From contig NC_071331.1 of assembly GCF_010183535.1 (NCBI RefSeq), positions 7,502,001 through 7,566,000 on the forward strand: DNA of 64,000 bases. The letters run 5' to 3'. The stretch is from Caenorhabditis remanei (lineage: Eukaryota; Nematoda; Chromadorea; Rhabditida; Rhabditidae). Shown here in pieces: positions 31,136-41,760 of this stretch (its first letter is position 1; each line of letters opens with the position of its first letter). Both the position numbers and the translations under genes were made by a program. Under the pieces are notes generated by a model. The model was not told where the DNA came from, made no database searches, and saw only the letters and a program-made list of their open reading frames with translations.

Positions 31136-34117
31136 ATGGCTCCCAATCGCTCCGCCCCTCCTCCTCGCTCCGCGAGACAGAGGATCGGAACGATCCAGAG
31201 TTATGTAACCTCCTTCGACAAACAACTCGACACGGTCATCAATGGCGCACGTCTATGGCAACGAGATCAGAAAGTCATTCGCGACCAAGAAGCGTCAGAA
31301 AACTGCCAACAGCACGCCGTCGATCACGTCCATGCGCCTCGTATCGCGGATTCCCTGCAAAGGATGCTGCAACAGATCGGTGAGCTCCCAGTTCTCTTAG
31401 GAAATAAGGTCACTAAGGCTAAGTCGGCAGCTTCCGAGTCGGGAACCGACCCGAAAGAAGTCGAATCGTTAGGATTAGCACTAGTCGAGAGCTACGCTCC
31501 AATCTTACACGAAAAGAAAGGAATCGTAGTCGATCTTCTTACAATCCTGACTGACTATCTTGTAACATATCAACTGAATGTCAGCGTTCCACCTTCAACA
31601 GAAGAAATTCTGGAAGAGATGGAACGTTCCTTCGAGGAGTCCACACTCCAAGAAGAGGAGGAAGAGGTATCACAACCTCTTAGCTCTGTATCACCCACAC
31701 CATCCACCAGCCCACCTACTCACCATATCACCAGCCCACCTAATCACCCAAACCATACACCACAACCAGAACCAAATACCCATAAGGGGTATAATTCGAC
31801 CCACACTCAGCCACACCAGATACCAGAAACACCAATACTTATGAATACGGAAGGAAACATCCATAACCAAGGAAATATCAGAGCATCCGAAAAAATCTCG
31901 GACACGTACTTCAATACAAACTTCCGCAATCCACAAGTACAACACCTTTTCGATAACACTACAAACTACAATACCCATCAATCACACCAAGCACCAAGAT
32001 ATCCAAACACCACCGAATATGCTCAACATCCTGAGCACGCGGCATACAGAGGAAACTCTCAAGATGCTCGGAAGACTCAGAATACAGAAAACAATCTATC
32101 ACGATCAAGAAATTATAATAATGAGTATTACCCAAATCAACAACAAATTCCCCAAAGCTCTCAACGTTTCTCTAGTGAGTCAAACCAACAGGTAGACTCG
32201 GAAGTGAACAAAAACATTGAAGCAGCAATAAGACAACAGAGACCAACCACGTGCGAACTCTGTGAAGGAAGACATCATCTCTCCACCTGCACGGTGGATA
32301 AGGACACACTCAGAAGATACTGTGTGAACACAAACAGGTGCATGGAGTGCACATCCCTCCTTCACACCTATCACAACTGTCCTCTCCGTCAGTTAAAAAA
32401 TGAAGAGGCCGAAAGGCAACTACGGGAGAAAGAAATGGAACTGAGACTACACATGAACTCCAATTCAGCGGAAAATCACACTCCAACCGCGACATCAACT
32501 CCAAAACCGGAAAGAGCTCAGTCATTACACGAGAGCTTCCTACCGGAACCAAAGAAGAAACCATCACAATACAAACCGAACGAAAACCAAAGACACAGAA
32601 AAGATTCCGATGAAGAATCCGTTCAAGAAGAACGAAACAGAGCTCCAAGATACATGAGCAGCGCACAGAGTTTACAACTGCTCGACCATTTCCGACGCTG
32701 CACACCATTCTCTGGAGACAAGTCATATTACCCCAAATTCCGAACACTATTCAACAAAATAGTAACGCTAGGAGACACCGATCTCGATATTGCCAGAGAC
32801 ATTCTACTCGAAAAGGTTACTGGACAAGCCGCTGTACATCGGTCTCTCGTAACGGATGCAACAAAAGCAATCCGAGCGACATTCCAGAGCTTAGACAAAT
32901 TTTACATGGATCAGGTGAGCGTCACCAGTCTCGCAAGAGAACTCGAAAACGTGAGAGTACCATCGGACAGTTCAGCGAACTTCACCCACCACCTCTGCGT
33001 AGCGAGGCAACTTTACGATCGCATTCACGAAGCCGACCCAGACTTCTTCACATACCACCACACATTATCCCTGCTGGCAAAGATGCCGTACCCAGTACGA
33101 CAACGATGCGCAGTAAGAAGAGAAAATAGAACGATCACACCTGAATACGTGTTCGAAAAAGCAGATTCGTTTCTCAGTGAAATGCTAGCTGATGAAGAAC
33201 TGACAGGACTCTGTCCAGAAACAAAACCGAAACTTCATACAGAAAAAATAAGCATTAATACAGTATCCACAGTAACCGAATCAGATGACGATGCTATTGA
33301 TAGTTCCCAGGAACACGAAGCTGACACCCAGGAATCAGATGTCTTCGCCTTTAACGGCAAAAGAGAAAAAACACATAACACTAACCACAAAGCATACGGA
33401 AACAGTCCATTCAAGAACTCGTCTCAAAATCAGAGTCAAAATGGATCCGCGAGTCATCAAAATAAAAAATTTCAATCTCCGTATACACAGAACAAAAATG
33501 CCGATATAAACGTAAACCCATACACTCAGAACCAGTCTCAACATACGGCCCCGACTCATAAGCCGGATCCAGAAAACAGTACTCGGTTCAAAAAATTTGA
33601 CATGAACGGTGCCCCCAGTCAAGGACCAAGAAGTCAACAAGACTCGGATAAACCAACCTTCATCCCAGACGGAACACCAGACTGCCCAGGGCACTCCGAA
33701 GAACATCAAATGACAATCGATGAAGCGCTAAACACACGCATCGAGAATTCAAAAAAACCATACCTTTTTAACATCGGAAACGGACCAAACATCGAAAAGA
33801 TCAGATACACGTTCCCAAAATCTTATGCAACTGATCACGTGTGCCCACTCTGTGGCCCCGGTCACCGTCTACTGCAGTGCCCTAAGAGCAGCTCTAACGT
33901 CAGGAAATACCTGGAAGAGAACCGATTGTGCACCAATTGTAGAGGAAAACATTCTCTCAATTACTGTAGATCCGAGACAAGCTGTTACTACTGTAACGGA
34001 CGACACAACACAGCAGCGTGCAAGCTGAAAGAGTTCTTCCGAGACTACCGCAATTTCCCAACAAACGCCCCAAAACCCATCGATATCCAGTTTTTTCTTA
34101 GTCAACAACAACAATAA
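31136..34117 (+). CDS. BEL/Pao Gag polyprotein
   Basis: 993 aa from the ATG at 31136 (MAPNRSAPPP). The frame is open further upstream, but only through a pyrimidine-rich leader with a splice acceptor. There is a helical N-terminal part (about 1-200), then a low-complexity Pro/Asn/Gln/His-rich linker. A first Cys/His knuckle pair lies at about 373-420 (CELCEGRHHLSTC, CMECTSLLHTYHNC). A central capsid-like domain of the type linked to BEL/Pao Gag (DUF1759-like) follows at about 515-700 (FRRCTPFSGDKSYYPKFR, AVHRSLV, LAKMPYPVRQRC). After another disordered stretch the C-terminal knuckles lie at about 903-965 (CPLCGPGHRLLQC, CTNCRGKHSLNYC, CYYCNGRHNTAAC). It ends at TAA 34115-34117, overlapping the pol frame. 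Confidence 0.88.
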   Translation: MAPNRSAPPPRSARQRIGTIQSYVTSFDKQLDTVINGARLWQRDQKVIRDQEASENCQQHAVDHVHAPRIADSLQRMLQQIGELPVLLGNKVTKAKSAASESGTDPKEVESLGLALVESYAPILHEKKGIVVDLLTILTDYLVTYQLNVSVPPSTEEILEEMERSFEESTLQEEEEEVSQPLSSVSPTPSTSPPTHHITSPPNHPNHTPQPEPNTHKGYNSTHTQPHQIPETPILMNTEGNIHNQGNIRASEKISDTYFNTNFRNPQVQHLFDNTTNYNTHQSHQAPRYPNTTEYAQHPEHAAYRGNSQDARKTQNTENNLSRSRNYNNEYYPNQQQIPQSSQRFSSESNQQVDSEVNKNIEAAIRQQRPTTCELCEGRHHLSTCTVDKDTLRRYCVNTNRCMECTSLLHTYHNCPLRQLKNEEAERQLREKEMELRLHMNSNSAENHTPTATSTPKPERAQSLHESFLPEPKKKPSQYKPNENQRHRKDSDEESVQEERNRAPRYMSSAQSLQLLDHFRRCTPFSGDKSYYPKFRTLFNKIVTLGDTDLDIARDILLEKVTGQAAVHRSLVTDATKAIRATFQSLDKFYMDQVSVTSLARELENVRVPSDSSANFTHHLCVARQLYDRIHEADPDFFTYHHTLSLLAKMPYPVRQRCAVRRENRTITPEYVFEKADSFLSEMLADEELTGLCPETKPKLHTEKISINTVSTVTESDDDAIDSSQEHEADTQESDVFAFNGKREKTHNTNHKAYGNSPFKNSSQNQSQNGSASHQNKKFQSPYTQNKNADINVNPYTQNQSQHTAPTHKPDPENSTRFKKFDMNGAPSQGPRSQQDSDKPTFIPDGTPDCPGHSEEHQMTIDEALNTRIENSKKPYLFNIGNGPNIEKIRYTFPKSYATDHVCPLCGPGHRLLQCPKSSSNVRKYLEENRLCTNCRGKHSLNYCRSETSCYYCNGRHNTAACKLKEFFRDYRNFPTNAPKPIDIQFFLSQQQQ

Positions 34118-37100
34118 TTCGTTTCACAGTAACTTTACATCCTCCACCCAAATCAATCAAAATCAACAAATAATACAAATCGCATCACCCATATCACCCC
34201 AAAAACCGAAAGAAGAGCCACAAACTCACAACTCAACCATATCATGCCTGTCAGCTAAAGTCAATAAACTATTAACACTAGAAACATCCACATCAGAATC
34301 TGAAACAGAAAATACACCGTCAAACCAAAACTCATCGCAACCAAACTCTTCGGATTCAGAATCAGATGAAGACTATGACTCAGAAACAGCAGACGAGTCA
34401 GAAAAAGAAGAAGACAAGACTAACACACCAGAATCAAACACCCAAGAAAATTTCTCATTACTAAACCTCTATGACAACTATGAAGAGACAGATGCCACAG
34501 TAGCCATCAACCATATTGTCGAAACAATACAAAACAAAACCTTCCATCCAACAAATTTACCGTCCTCGTCACAGGACATCAGACTACCCTTCACCCTCTT
34601 ATCTACAACTGAAAATGAGAAAATTCTGGCACTCGTCGATACCGGTGCAGCCATTTCTCTAATCTCTGAAAGATCTGCAAAACGACTCGGACTTAAAACA
34701 GTCCAAAACATCCAACTATCACTAGCCGGAGTAACAGGCTCTTCAAACAGTCCCTGTAACATTTATCAAATTACATTTGTCGGTGATTCCATCGAGTTTA
34801 ACACCTACGTAGCAGGAATCCCAAACCTACCCAACACAAAATATCGCAAACCGAATTTTTCCACAGCTGATAAACAGACTCTGAGAAATATGAAAATCAA
34901 CTACAAACACGTAACTCCAAACGAAGATTACGATAACACTCGAATGGATATGATCCTCGGAAATGATATTTTACCACACTTTATCCGCGGTTCCCAAAGA
35001 ATCTGCCTACCATCAGGCAAATACATCGAACTTGGTCCGTTCGCTTCCATGACATTCCCAAATGCCAAACACTGCCCAGTAATGGATCAAAATATGATAC
35101 CGACTGGAGTGTCAACTCTCGAAGATTCACATCCACCTTCAATCAATGTTCTAATGAGTCAAAAATACGGAACGGACAGCGATGACGAACTCACAAATCT
35201 TATTCTTCAGCTCTGGCAAACAGAGAACTGTGGGATCGAATCAGCCACGATGCTCGAATCAGAGTATCTCACACAAGAATACCTCTTACAACTCTTCGAG
35301 AAAGAAATCATCATCGGAGAAGACGGATTACTATACGTCGCCTTACCATGGAACGGTAAACAAGACCGCATGGGAAACAACAAATCTCTCGCTTACAAAA
35401 GACTAACCTGTCTTATCGAGAAGTTGAGACGAAATCCAGAATTATTAAAAGCATACCATCGAATCATCGAAGAACAGCTCGAAGCTGGAATTATCGAAAA
35501 AGTAACTCCAGAGATGAAGAGTCAGGGTCCGGAGTACTTTGCCCCACAAAACGCGGTGTTCAAGGAAAACTCGACCAACACCAAAGTCAGAATCGTCGGT
35601 GACTCGAGCTCGAAACAACGAGACACACTGTCGCTAAACGACTGCCTCTACGAAGGACCTAATATGTTGAAAACCGCTCCTGGTATTTTATTACGTCACC
35701 GAGAAAAGAAATACCCGGCAGTCGGAGATATCGCTCGTGCTTTCCACCAGATCAGGTTACAAGAGAAAGACCGTAACGCCACAAAATGGCTATGGATCAA
35801 GGATATCAATAAACCGCCATCAGGAGACAATCTGGTAGAATTCAGATTCACTAGAATTCCATTCGGGATGAAATGCTCACCCTTTCTCCTGGCAGCCACA
35901 ATCCGTCATTATCTGCTCCTAGCAGCTACGATACTCAGCAAAGAAATCGAGCAAAATTTATATGTCGATAATCTGATGATCACCACAAATAATCCAGATG
36001 AAGTACTACCAAAAGTGCTTGCAGTACAAAAGCAATTCCGGGAGATGGGAATGCACGTACGAGAAATCGCAACGAATCACTACCCAACAATGCAAGAAAT
36101 TCCGGAAGCTGATCGAGCCGAATCAAACAAAGTCAAATTCCTAGGATACATCTGGAATTTAGAGACGGACACGATTAATATCCTAATCCCAGAACCACCA
36201 GAAAAGAAAATGACAAAACGAGACGTCGCGTCGTTTCTCGCAAAACTCTACGACCCCATGGGTTACACTGCCCCACTACAAGTCCAAATAAAGAGATTTG
36301 TACAGCTCATCTGGAATGACGGACTCGACTGGAAAGAATCTCTTTCCGACAAACTCAATATCGAATGGCGTAAAATCAAAGAACTATACAAACACAAAAC
36401 CATCGAAATTCCAAGACAATTGAGAAGCAACTACTCCCCAAATCAGAAACCAGAAATGGCAGTGTTCTGTGACGCGTCGAAACACACTTACGGAAACGCA
36501 GTATATCTGCTATACCGATCGGAAAATGGAAGTGCCGAATCCACTCTAATCGGTGCAAAGTCAAAAGTAAGACCGAGTAGCGGATCTGAATGGACAATCC
36601 CACGACTAGAAACACTAGCAGTGGAAATCGGAATGAAACATTCCCTGAGTCTTATCAAAGAGCTATCAGACGACGAAAAACCGTCAAAACTAGACGTTTT
36701 CAGCGACTCCACAATCGCGTTGTCATGGATCCTAACAAAGGAACAGATTAAACAGTGGGTACATAATCGCGTAACCTCAGTGCATATGATCGAAGCCGAA
36801 CTCAAAGAAATGAAGATCGAAGTCTCCTTTCATCACGTAGCAACCGACCAAAACCCAGCAGATCTAGCCACACGGGGAATGAACACCACAGATCTGCAAA
36901 ATTCCACACTATGGTTCACGGGACCAACCCTTCTGAAAGAAGACAGAACCACGTGGGAAACTCAGCTAGAAGGAGAATTGCAATACTCATCCGACGCTGA
37001 AGAAATGTTCGAAAAAGAACTGAAACCAAAACCAAAAAATACGACCATCAGAAGGAAAAAGAAAGAAAAAATGAACAAAGTCGCTCAAAATATAATTATG

Positions 37101-38852
37101 ACGGAAACCGAAGTATTCATGGTAACTATTCAGGAGAAGAAGAGTACAAATGTGACAACAAACTATCAGTCTTTCGTACCTTACGATTATACAAACTCGC
37201 TCAGTTCGCTGACAAACATCACGAATACTATCCTGAAGTTCATTACGAAATCTCTCAACACAAAGACACCAGAGAACCCACTCCTCAGAGAATACAAAGA
37301 TTGCGATAACATCGTAAACAGAACCGAAAGAGAAGTGCAAAGACGAAGAATCGCAAGACTAGCCATCTTCCAAGAACACTACAAGGAAGCCAAAAGCAGA
37401 AACTGGAGATTCAAAGATAATCTAAAACCGTTCCAGTCTCAAGACGGTTTATGGAGAACACAGAGACATTTCTCCTCTCCGAACATTCCTATGGAAGCCA
37501 GCCAACCGATCCTGGTTCATTCCGAGCATAAACTAGCTACACTACTCGCACAGGAAATTCACCTTCAAAACGCACACTTACCAACACAATATCTACAGAT
37601 GGCGATCAGAACCAAATACTGGATTAGATCGGACGGAAGACTGGCCAGAACAGTTATCTCCAAATGCGTATCCTGCAAAAAGGTCAAAGGACTCCCTTTC
37701 CACTATCCATACACATCCACTCTCAACAAGAACAGAACGATGCCATCAACACCATTCTCAAAAGTGGGACTCGACTATTTTGGTCCATTAAAGTACAAAA
37801 TCTCCCAATTTGATACACAGGAGAAAGCTTATGTACTCATTTACACATGTCTAACGACTAGGTGCACACACCTCGAACTTTGCGCAGATAGCTCAACCAG
37901 AAGTTATATCGGGGCGCTTAAAGCCATTTTCGGACAACGTGGAGTCCCAAACTATCTATATTCTGATAACGCTCAAGCGTTCAAACTGGGACAAAACATC
38001 CTCGAGAAAGATATGCAGGATTTTTCCGCTGACCCTGAAATGATCTGCTTTCTAGCTAGACACGACATCTCGTTCAAGCATATTACACCACTATCACCAT
38101 GGATGGGTGGAATCTATGAACGAGTAGTCGGAACCGCAAAAAGCCAATTCAGAAAAGTACTGGGAAAACTAACCTACACGTTCCCAGAACTCCATTACAC
38201 TTTGAAACGAGTAGAAGGAGTCATAAACTCTCGCCCCTTGATCAGAAACCCATCCGAAAAAGATGACGTACCGGTGCTTCGCCCGATCGACTTTCTTCTA
38301 CCATCAGTTCTCTTAGATGTCCCAAACGACACCGATAATAATAACGGAGACCCCGTCTACGACCCAACCATGACCACTACAGAAGCTGAAACCCGCCAAC
38401 ACCTTCTGAAACTAGACGAAACTCTGAATAAACTATGGAAAATCTGGTCTTCATCATATCTATTACTCCTGCGTGAGAGTGCAACAAAAAAGAACCGATA
38501 CAGTATCACCCCCCCAAAAATCGGACAAATCGTGCTCATTAATGAAGACTTCATCCCAAGACACAGATGGCCTCTCGGTCGAATTACAGCCATAAAAGGC
38601 GAACATCCCAACATTCGCTCAGTCACTGTGTCTGTAAACGGGTCCAACAAAGACAGAGCTGTCAACCAACTGATTCCGCTAGAAATCGAAGACGACACAG
38701 ACACACAAACAGAACCTACCAGCATCCCAGATCCAAAGGAATCTACCGTCAAGTCCTCAAGGACCAATAACCCCAAGACCACTCGGATCATGCCTTCAAG
38801 AAAAGCGAAGGAAGGAGTGAAACGTTACCGTCACGACTCGAGTTCCGACTAA
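34029..38852 (+). CDS. BEL/Pao Pol: protease, reverse transcriptase, RNase H, integrase
   Basis: Open from 34029 (after a TGA at 34026) to TAA 38850-38852. It overlaps gag by 89 nt in the +1 frame; the first in-frame ATG is only at 34890, after the protease active site, so expression needs frameshifting or splicing. An acidic N-terminal stretch comes first. The aspartic protease has VDTGAAISLI (about 34633). The RT spans about 35300-36200 with AVGDIARAFHQI and YVDN (35961-35972). The RNase H follows with AVFCDASK, DVFSDSTIALSWI and NPADLATRG (36454-36890). The integrase has an HHCC zinc region (about 37558-37680) and a D,D,E core: GLDYFGP 37773, SDNAQ 37965, GGIYERVV 38118. The C-terminal GQIVLI, PRHRWPLGRI region resembles DUF5641. 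No inactivating break was seen. Confidence 0.9.
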   Translation, partial: KSSSETTAISQQTPQNPSISSFFLVNNNNNSFHSNFTSSTQINQNQQIIQIASPISPQKPKEEPQTHNSTISCLSAKVNKLLTLETSTSESETENTPSNQNSSQPNSSDSESDEDYDSETADESEKEEDKTNTPESNTQENFSLLNLYDNYEETDATVAINHIVETIQNKTFHPTNLPSSSQDIRLPFTLLSTTENEKILALVDTGAAISLISERSAKRLGLKTVQNIQLSLAGVTGSSNSPCNIYQITFVGDSIEFNTYVAGIPNLPNTKYRKPNFSTADKQTLRNMKINYKHVTPNEDYDNTRMDMILGNDILPHFIRGSQRICLPSGKYIELGPFASMTFPNAKHCPVMDQNMIPTGVSTLEDSHPPSINVLMSQKYGTDSDDELTNLILQLWQTENCGIESATMLESEYLTQEYLLQLFEKEIIIGEDGLLYVALPWNGKQDRMGNNKSLAYKRLTCLIEKLRRNPELLKAYHRIIEEQLEAGIIEKVTPEMKSQGPEYFAPQNAVFKENSTNTKVRIVGDSSSKQRDTLSLNDCLYEGPNMLKTAPGILLRHREKKYPAVGDIARAFHQIRLQEKDRNATKWLWIKDINKPPSGDNLVEFRFTRIPFGMKCSPFLLAATIRHYLLLAATILSKEIEQNLYVDNLMITTNNPDEVLPKVLAVQKQFREMGMHVREIATNHYPTMQEIPEADRAESNKVKFLGYIWNLETDTINILIPEPPEKKMTKRDVASFLAKLYDPMGYTAPLQVQIKRFVQLIWNDGLDWKESLSDKLNIEWRKIKELYKHKTIEIPRQLRSNYSPNQKPEMAVFCDASKHTYGNAVYLLYRSENGSAESTLIGAKSKVRPSSGSEWTIPRLETLAVEIGMKHSLSLIKELSDDEKPSKLDVFSDSTIALSWILTKEQIKQWVHNRVTSVHMIEAELKEMKIEVSFHHVATDQNPADLATRGMNTTDLQNSTLWFTGPTLLKEDRTTWETQLEGELQYSSDAEEMFEKELKPKPKNTTIRRKKKEKMNKVAQNIIMTETEVFMVTIQEKKSTNVTTNYQSFVPYDYTNSLSSLTNITNTILKFITKSLNTKTPENPLLREYKDCDNIVNRTEREVQRRRIARLAIFQEHYKEAKSRNWRFKDNLKPFQSQDGLWRTQRHFSSPNIPMEASQPILVHSEHKLATLLAQEIHLQNAHLPTQYLQMAIRTKYWIRSDGRLARTVISKCVSCKKVKGLPFHYPYTSTLNKNRTMPSTPFSKVGLDYFGPLKYKISQFDTQEKAYVLIYTCLTTRCTHLELCADSSTRSYIGALKAIFGQRGVPNYLYSDNAQAFKLGQNILEKDMQDFSADPEMICFLARHDISFKHITPLSPWMGGIYERVVGTAKSQFRKVLGKLTYTFPELHYTLKRVEGVINSRPLIRNPSEKDDVPVLRPIDFLLPSVLLDVPNDTDNNNGDPVYDPTMTTTEAETRQHLLKLDETLNKLWKIWSSSYLLLLRESATKKNRYSITPPKIGQIVLINEDFIPRHRWPLGRITAIKGEHPNIRSVTVSVNGSNKDRAVNQLIPLEIEDDTDTQTEPTSIPDPKESTVKSSRTNNPKTTRIMPSRKAKEGVKRYRHDSSSD

Positions 38853-38875
38853 CACAGTTACTCGGAACTTTTCCC

Positions 38876-38886
38876 GGGGCGGGGAG
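38876..38886 (+). other. Polypurine tract
   Basis: GGGGCGGGGAG lies immediately before the TG of the 3' LTR and 23 nt after the pol stop. This is the expected plus-strand priming site and it fixes the LTR start. Confidence 0.75.
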
Positions 38887-39691
38887 TGTTGTGAAATCTA
38901 TTGATTCCACAAGTCGGAATCTAACGTAATATCTCTTAAACACTATAATCTATCTGAAAACATAAAAGAGCAAAGTCTCTATTCTTCTAATCCCCCTTTC
39001 AGATTCCCCGTCGTCCCTTTCCCTGGTTTCGTCTCCGTCTGCTGCATCCGCGCTCTGCTGCGCTCGTTTTGTCTGCCGTCTCCTCACTCTCTCCATGTGG
39101 AGCGTTCGACTGCGAGGGATTTTCGAAATGATGGCGTTGCGGCAAGGACTTGGTTTCCGGTCCTTTTTCCTCATGATTTATCCATCCTTTTTTGCTTTAA
39201 TATAATTCACTTTATTTTCACCCACTCTCTCTGTAATTCCCTTCCCCTGCCTCATTAGAAATATCACAAGTCCACTAAAAACAGTGGCAAATGACTGTCC
39301 CTAAAATTACACCAATTTCACCATAATCCCGGCAACCAATTGGTTGTCTAAATCTTTAACCTTCAATAAATCTTATAGTCACCCTATCTTTTGTTTTCTT
39401 CTGTTCTCTCATTTCAGGTTCCTTCCGTCGTTTAAAGGTCTTCTCTCACAGTTTAGGCCCAACTAAAATTACATCATTTATTCACATTTATTCTTCTTTA
39501 TTCTCTCCGTTCTGTCTTCGTCGACTCCTCGGTTCGTCCTCGTCGTCTTCCTCGGTTTTTTCCTTCCGTTCATTCTTGCCTCGTCTTTCTTTCGTCTCTA
39601 TTCCTCTCGTCACTCACTCTCTCTCACTCTAGTAATCTAACACGCTTGACTTGTAATTAGTAGGGGAATTTATACTTCCTTGCTAATCACA
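38887..39691 (+). repeat. 3' LTR (805 bp)
   Basis: Direct repeat of 25415-26219 with two substitutions seen. It is followed by 'aaattttcttcatggcccgg', which is the continuation of the dispersed repeat broken at 25414. Confidence 0.92.
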
Positions 39692-41760
39692 AAATTTTCT
39701 TCATGGCCCGGCCAGTTTCAAGTATGGGAAAACGGCTTTAAAAAATTTTCGGTGGAACGCGGTATTTCGCTCAACCCGTAACGCATTAACTGGTAAAAGT
39801 TCGTAAAAGTATTCGGTTTCAGGATAATGTTGAAACATTGAGAACAAGTTGTGAAATAATAGGTTTCAATTTCCCTCTTCAAAAATTTATTAAATACAAA
39901 ATTTAGTTGGCATAGATCAATAAGTTCAGCTTTACCTTGAGCACTCATTGGAATTTAATTTCAGAGTATCATCTTCGATTTTTGATCAGAGTTGAGCGGA
40001 ATGCGGTATTTTTGAAATGGCGGAAGACGGAAAGTGGAAAACGGATTAAAATAATAGCAAGTTGTGAATTGATGTGATTTGATTTCCCTCTTCAGAAATT
40101 TATTTATACAAAATTTGGTTGGCATGTATTAAAGGTGGACTAAGGTCAACTCTGATATTTTCATAGAATAATGTATGAGTACCTGTAAGCTCATTTTCAT
40201 ACCGAAAAATTTTTTAAAATCGGTCTGGAACCCGCTGAGAGCGATCGCCGGTGAGTTTGGGCATTTCGCTGGCCGGTGAAAATTGGCGGTATGGCTCAGC
40301 AATTCGAGTTCAGTCGTATGTTCATTTGTTCATTTCATTGAGTTCATCTTCATATTTCAAGAATTTTTCAATTCGGTTCATTCCCCGCGGAGAACGAGCG
40401 GCAAAACAGTTTGGGCATTTCTGTGGCCATGGAACATTCTAGAACTTTTTCGAAAATGTTGTTTTTTCGAGTTTTCTTCGTTTTTTCTAACATTTTTGTA
40501 ATAATTCTATCAATTTTTGCCGTTCACTTTCGAAATTATTGAAAGAAAACAACAAAAATGACCAAAAATAGCGATAAAATTTGAAAAATTCAACATGGCC
40601 GAAGTCGAATTTCTAGGCCACCGAAATGCCCAAACTCACCGGCGATCGCTCTCAGCGGGCTCCAGACCGATTTTTTAAATTCTTTCGGTATGAAAATGAA
40701 CTCACAGGTACTCATACATTATTCTATGAAAATATCAGAGTTGACCTTAGTCCACCTTTAATAAGTTCCCCTCACTTTGAACATCCCGCTCAACCCTGAA
40801 CGGAATAACTGAAACTATTGATATACTTGAAAACGAAAGAATTCATTAAGTTCTACCCTCAAATCAACTGTTTGGAAAAGTATTCGGTTTTATGATAATG
40901 TTGAAACATTAGGAACTAGTCGGGAAATAACTGCTTTCCATTTCAGAAATGTTTTAATACAAAACTTGGATGGCATGCATCAGTATATCAAAGTTCCTCT
41001 TGAGCATCTCCGATTCGAGATATACAGACACGAAAACGGATTTTCCAAAGAAAATTATATCTCAATATAAAAATGACGACAAATCCCCAGAATAAAAACA
41101 CGAAAAAAGCCTTGAAAATTTTCTTCATGGCCCGGCTTGTTTCAAGTATGGGAAAACGGATCAAAAAATTTTTCGGTGGAACGCGGTATTTCGCTCAACC
41201 CGGAACGCATTAACTGGAACAGTTGGTATACTTTAAAAATGTTTTCTGACATTTATTTATTTATTTATTTAAAATACGTACGTGAGAGTACGTCGAATCA
41301 ACTATTCGAAAAAATTATTCGGTTTCATGATAATGGTGAAACATTCTGAGCAAGTTGTGAAATAATAGCATTGGTTGTTTCTCTTCAGAAATTTATTCAT
41401 ACAAACTTTGGATGGAATGCATCAATACGTTCACCTTCATCTTGAGCACTCATTGGAATTCAGTTTTAGAGTATCATATTTGATTTTTGATCAGAATTGA
41501 GCGGAATGTAGTTTTTGAAATGGCGGAAGGAATAAAACTTTTCGGAGGAAAGCGGAAGGCGTTTTCCCTCAAGCTTAAAAAATGGTTTTGTTCAAATATC
41601 AACTGTTCGAAAAAACATATGTTTTATGATAATGTTGAAACATTCGGATCAAGTTGGGAAATAATATATGTAATAGGATTTGCAGAATTTCTTTTTCAAA
41701 TATTTCAGAAATTTTTTAATACAAAATTTGATTGACATGTAAAATCAAAAAATTCCCCTT
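39692..41760. repeat. Dispersed ~300-bp repeat array before the second complete srt gene
   Basis: 'Gttgaaacatt'-type words at about 39829, 40901, 41336 and 41634, with 'cggtggaacgcggtatttcgct', 'ttttaatacaaaatttgg' and 'gagtatcatcttcga'. It is interrupted by the foldback at 40132-40758 and by a ~40-bp (ttat)n-plus-'acgtacgtgagagtacg' insertion at about 41251-41292. That insertion is missing from sister units (for example 8128-8135) and looks like a tiny retroelement tail. The small frames at 41137-41349 and 41487-41735 are repeat-derived. Confidence 0.75.
40132..40758. mobile_element. 627-bp foldback DNA transposon, TA target
   Basis: The termini AAGGTGGACTAAGGTCAAC and its complement are flanked by TA at 40130-40131 and 40759-40760. 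The arms pair for roughly 150 bp or more (for example 'gatcgccggtgagtttgggc' with its complement near 40630-40650). It splits a dispersed repeat unit. Non-autonomous; the TA duplication suggests Tc1/mariner-type mobilisation. Small frames at 40251-40501 are incidental. Confidence 0.75.

Larger units (their letters stand above)
25415..39691 (+). mobile_element. Complete BEL/Pao LTR retrotransposon with two 5' accessory genes
   Basis: A 14,277-bp element with 805-bp direct LTRs that differ at only two positions I could find (G/C near 25911/39383 and T/G near 26191), so insertion is recent. Order: LTR, PBS, BTB-RRM gene, coiled-coil/zinc-knuckle gene, gag, pol (protease-RT-RNase H-integrase), purine tract, LTR. 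Aspartic protease before an RT with YVDN, a Pao-type RNase H and a C-terminal integrase identify BEL/Pao. The length is well above the usual 5-9 kb because of the ~5-kb region before gag. No env-like gene is seen. Flanks join to the same repeat as 24334-24390, with no target duplication and about 3 bp missing. Confidence 0.92.

Noticed and set aside
31691..32747. Minus-strand frames inside gag and pol
   Set aside because: Shadows of the strongly coding plus strand.
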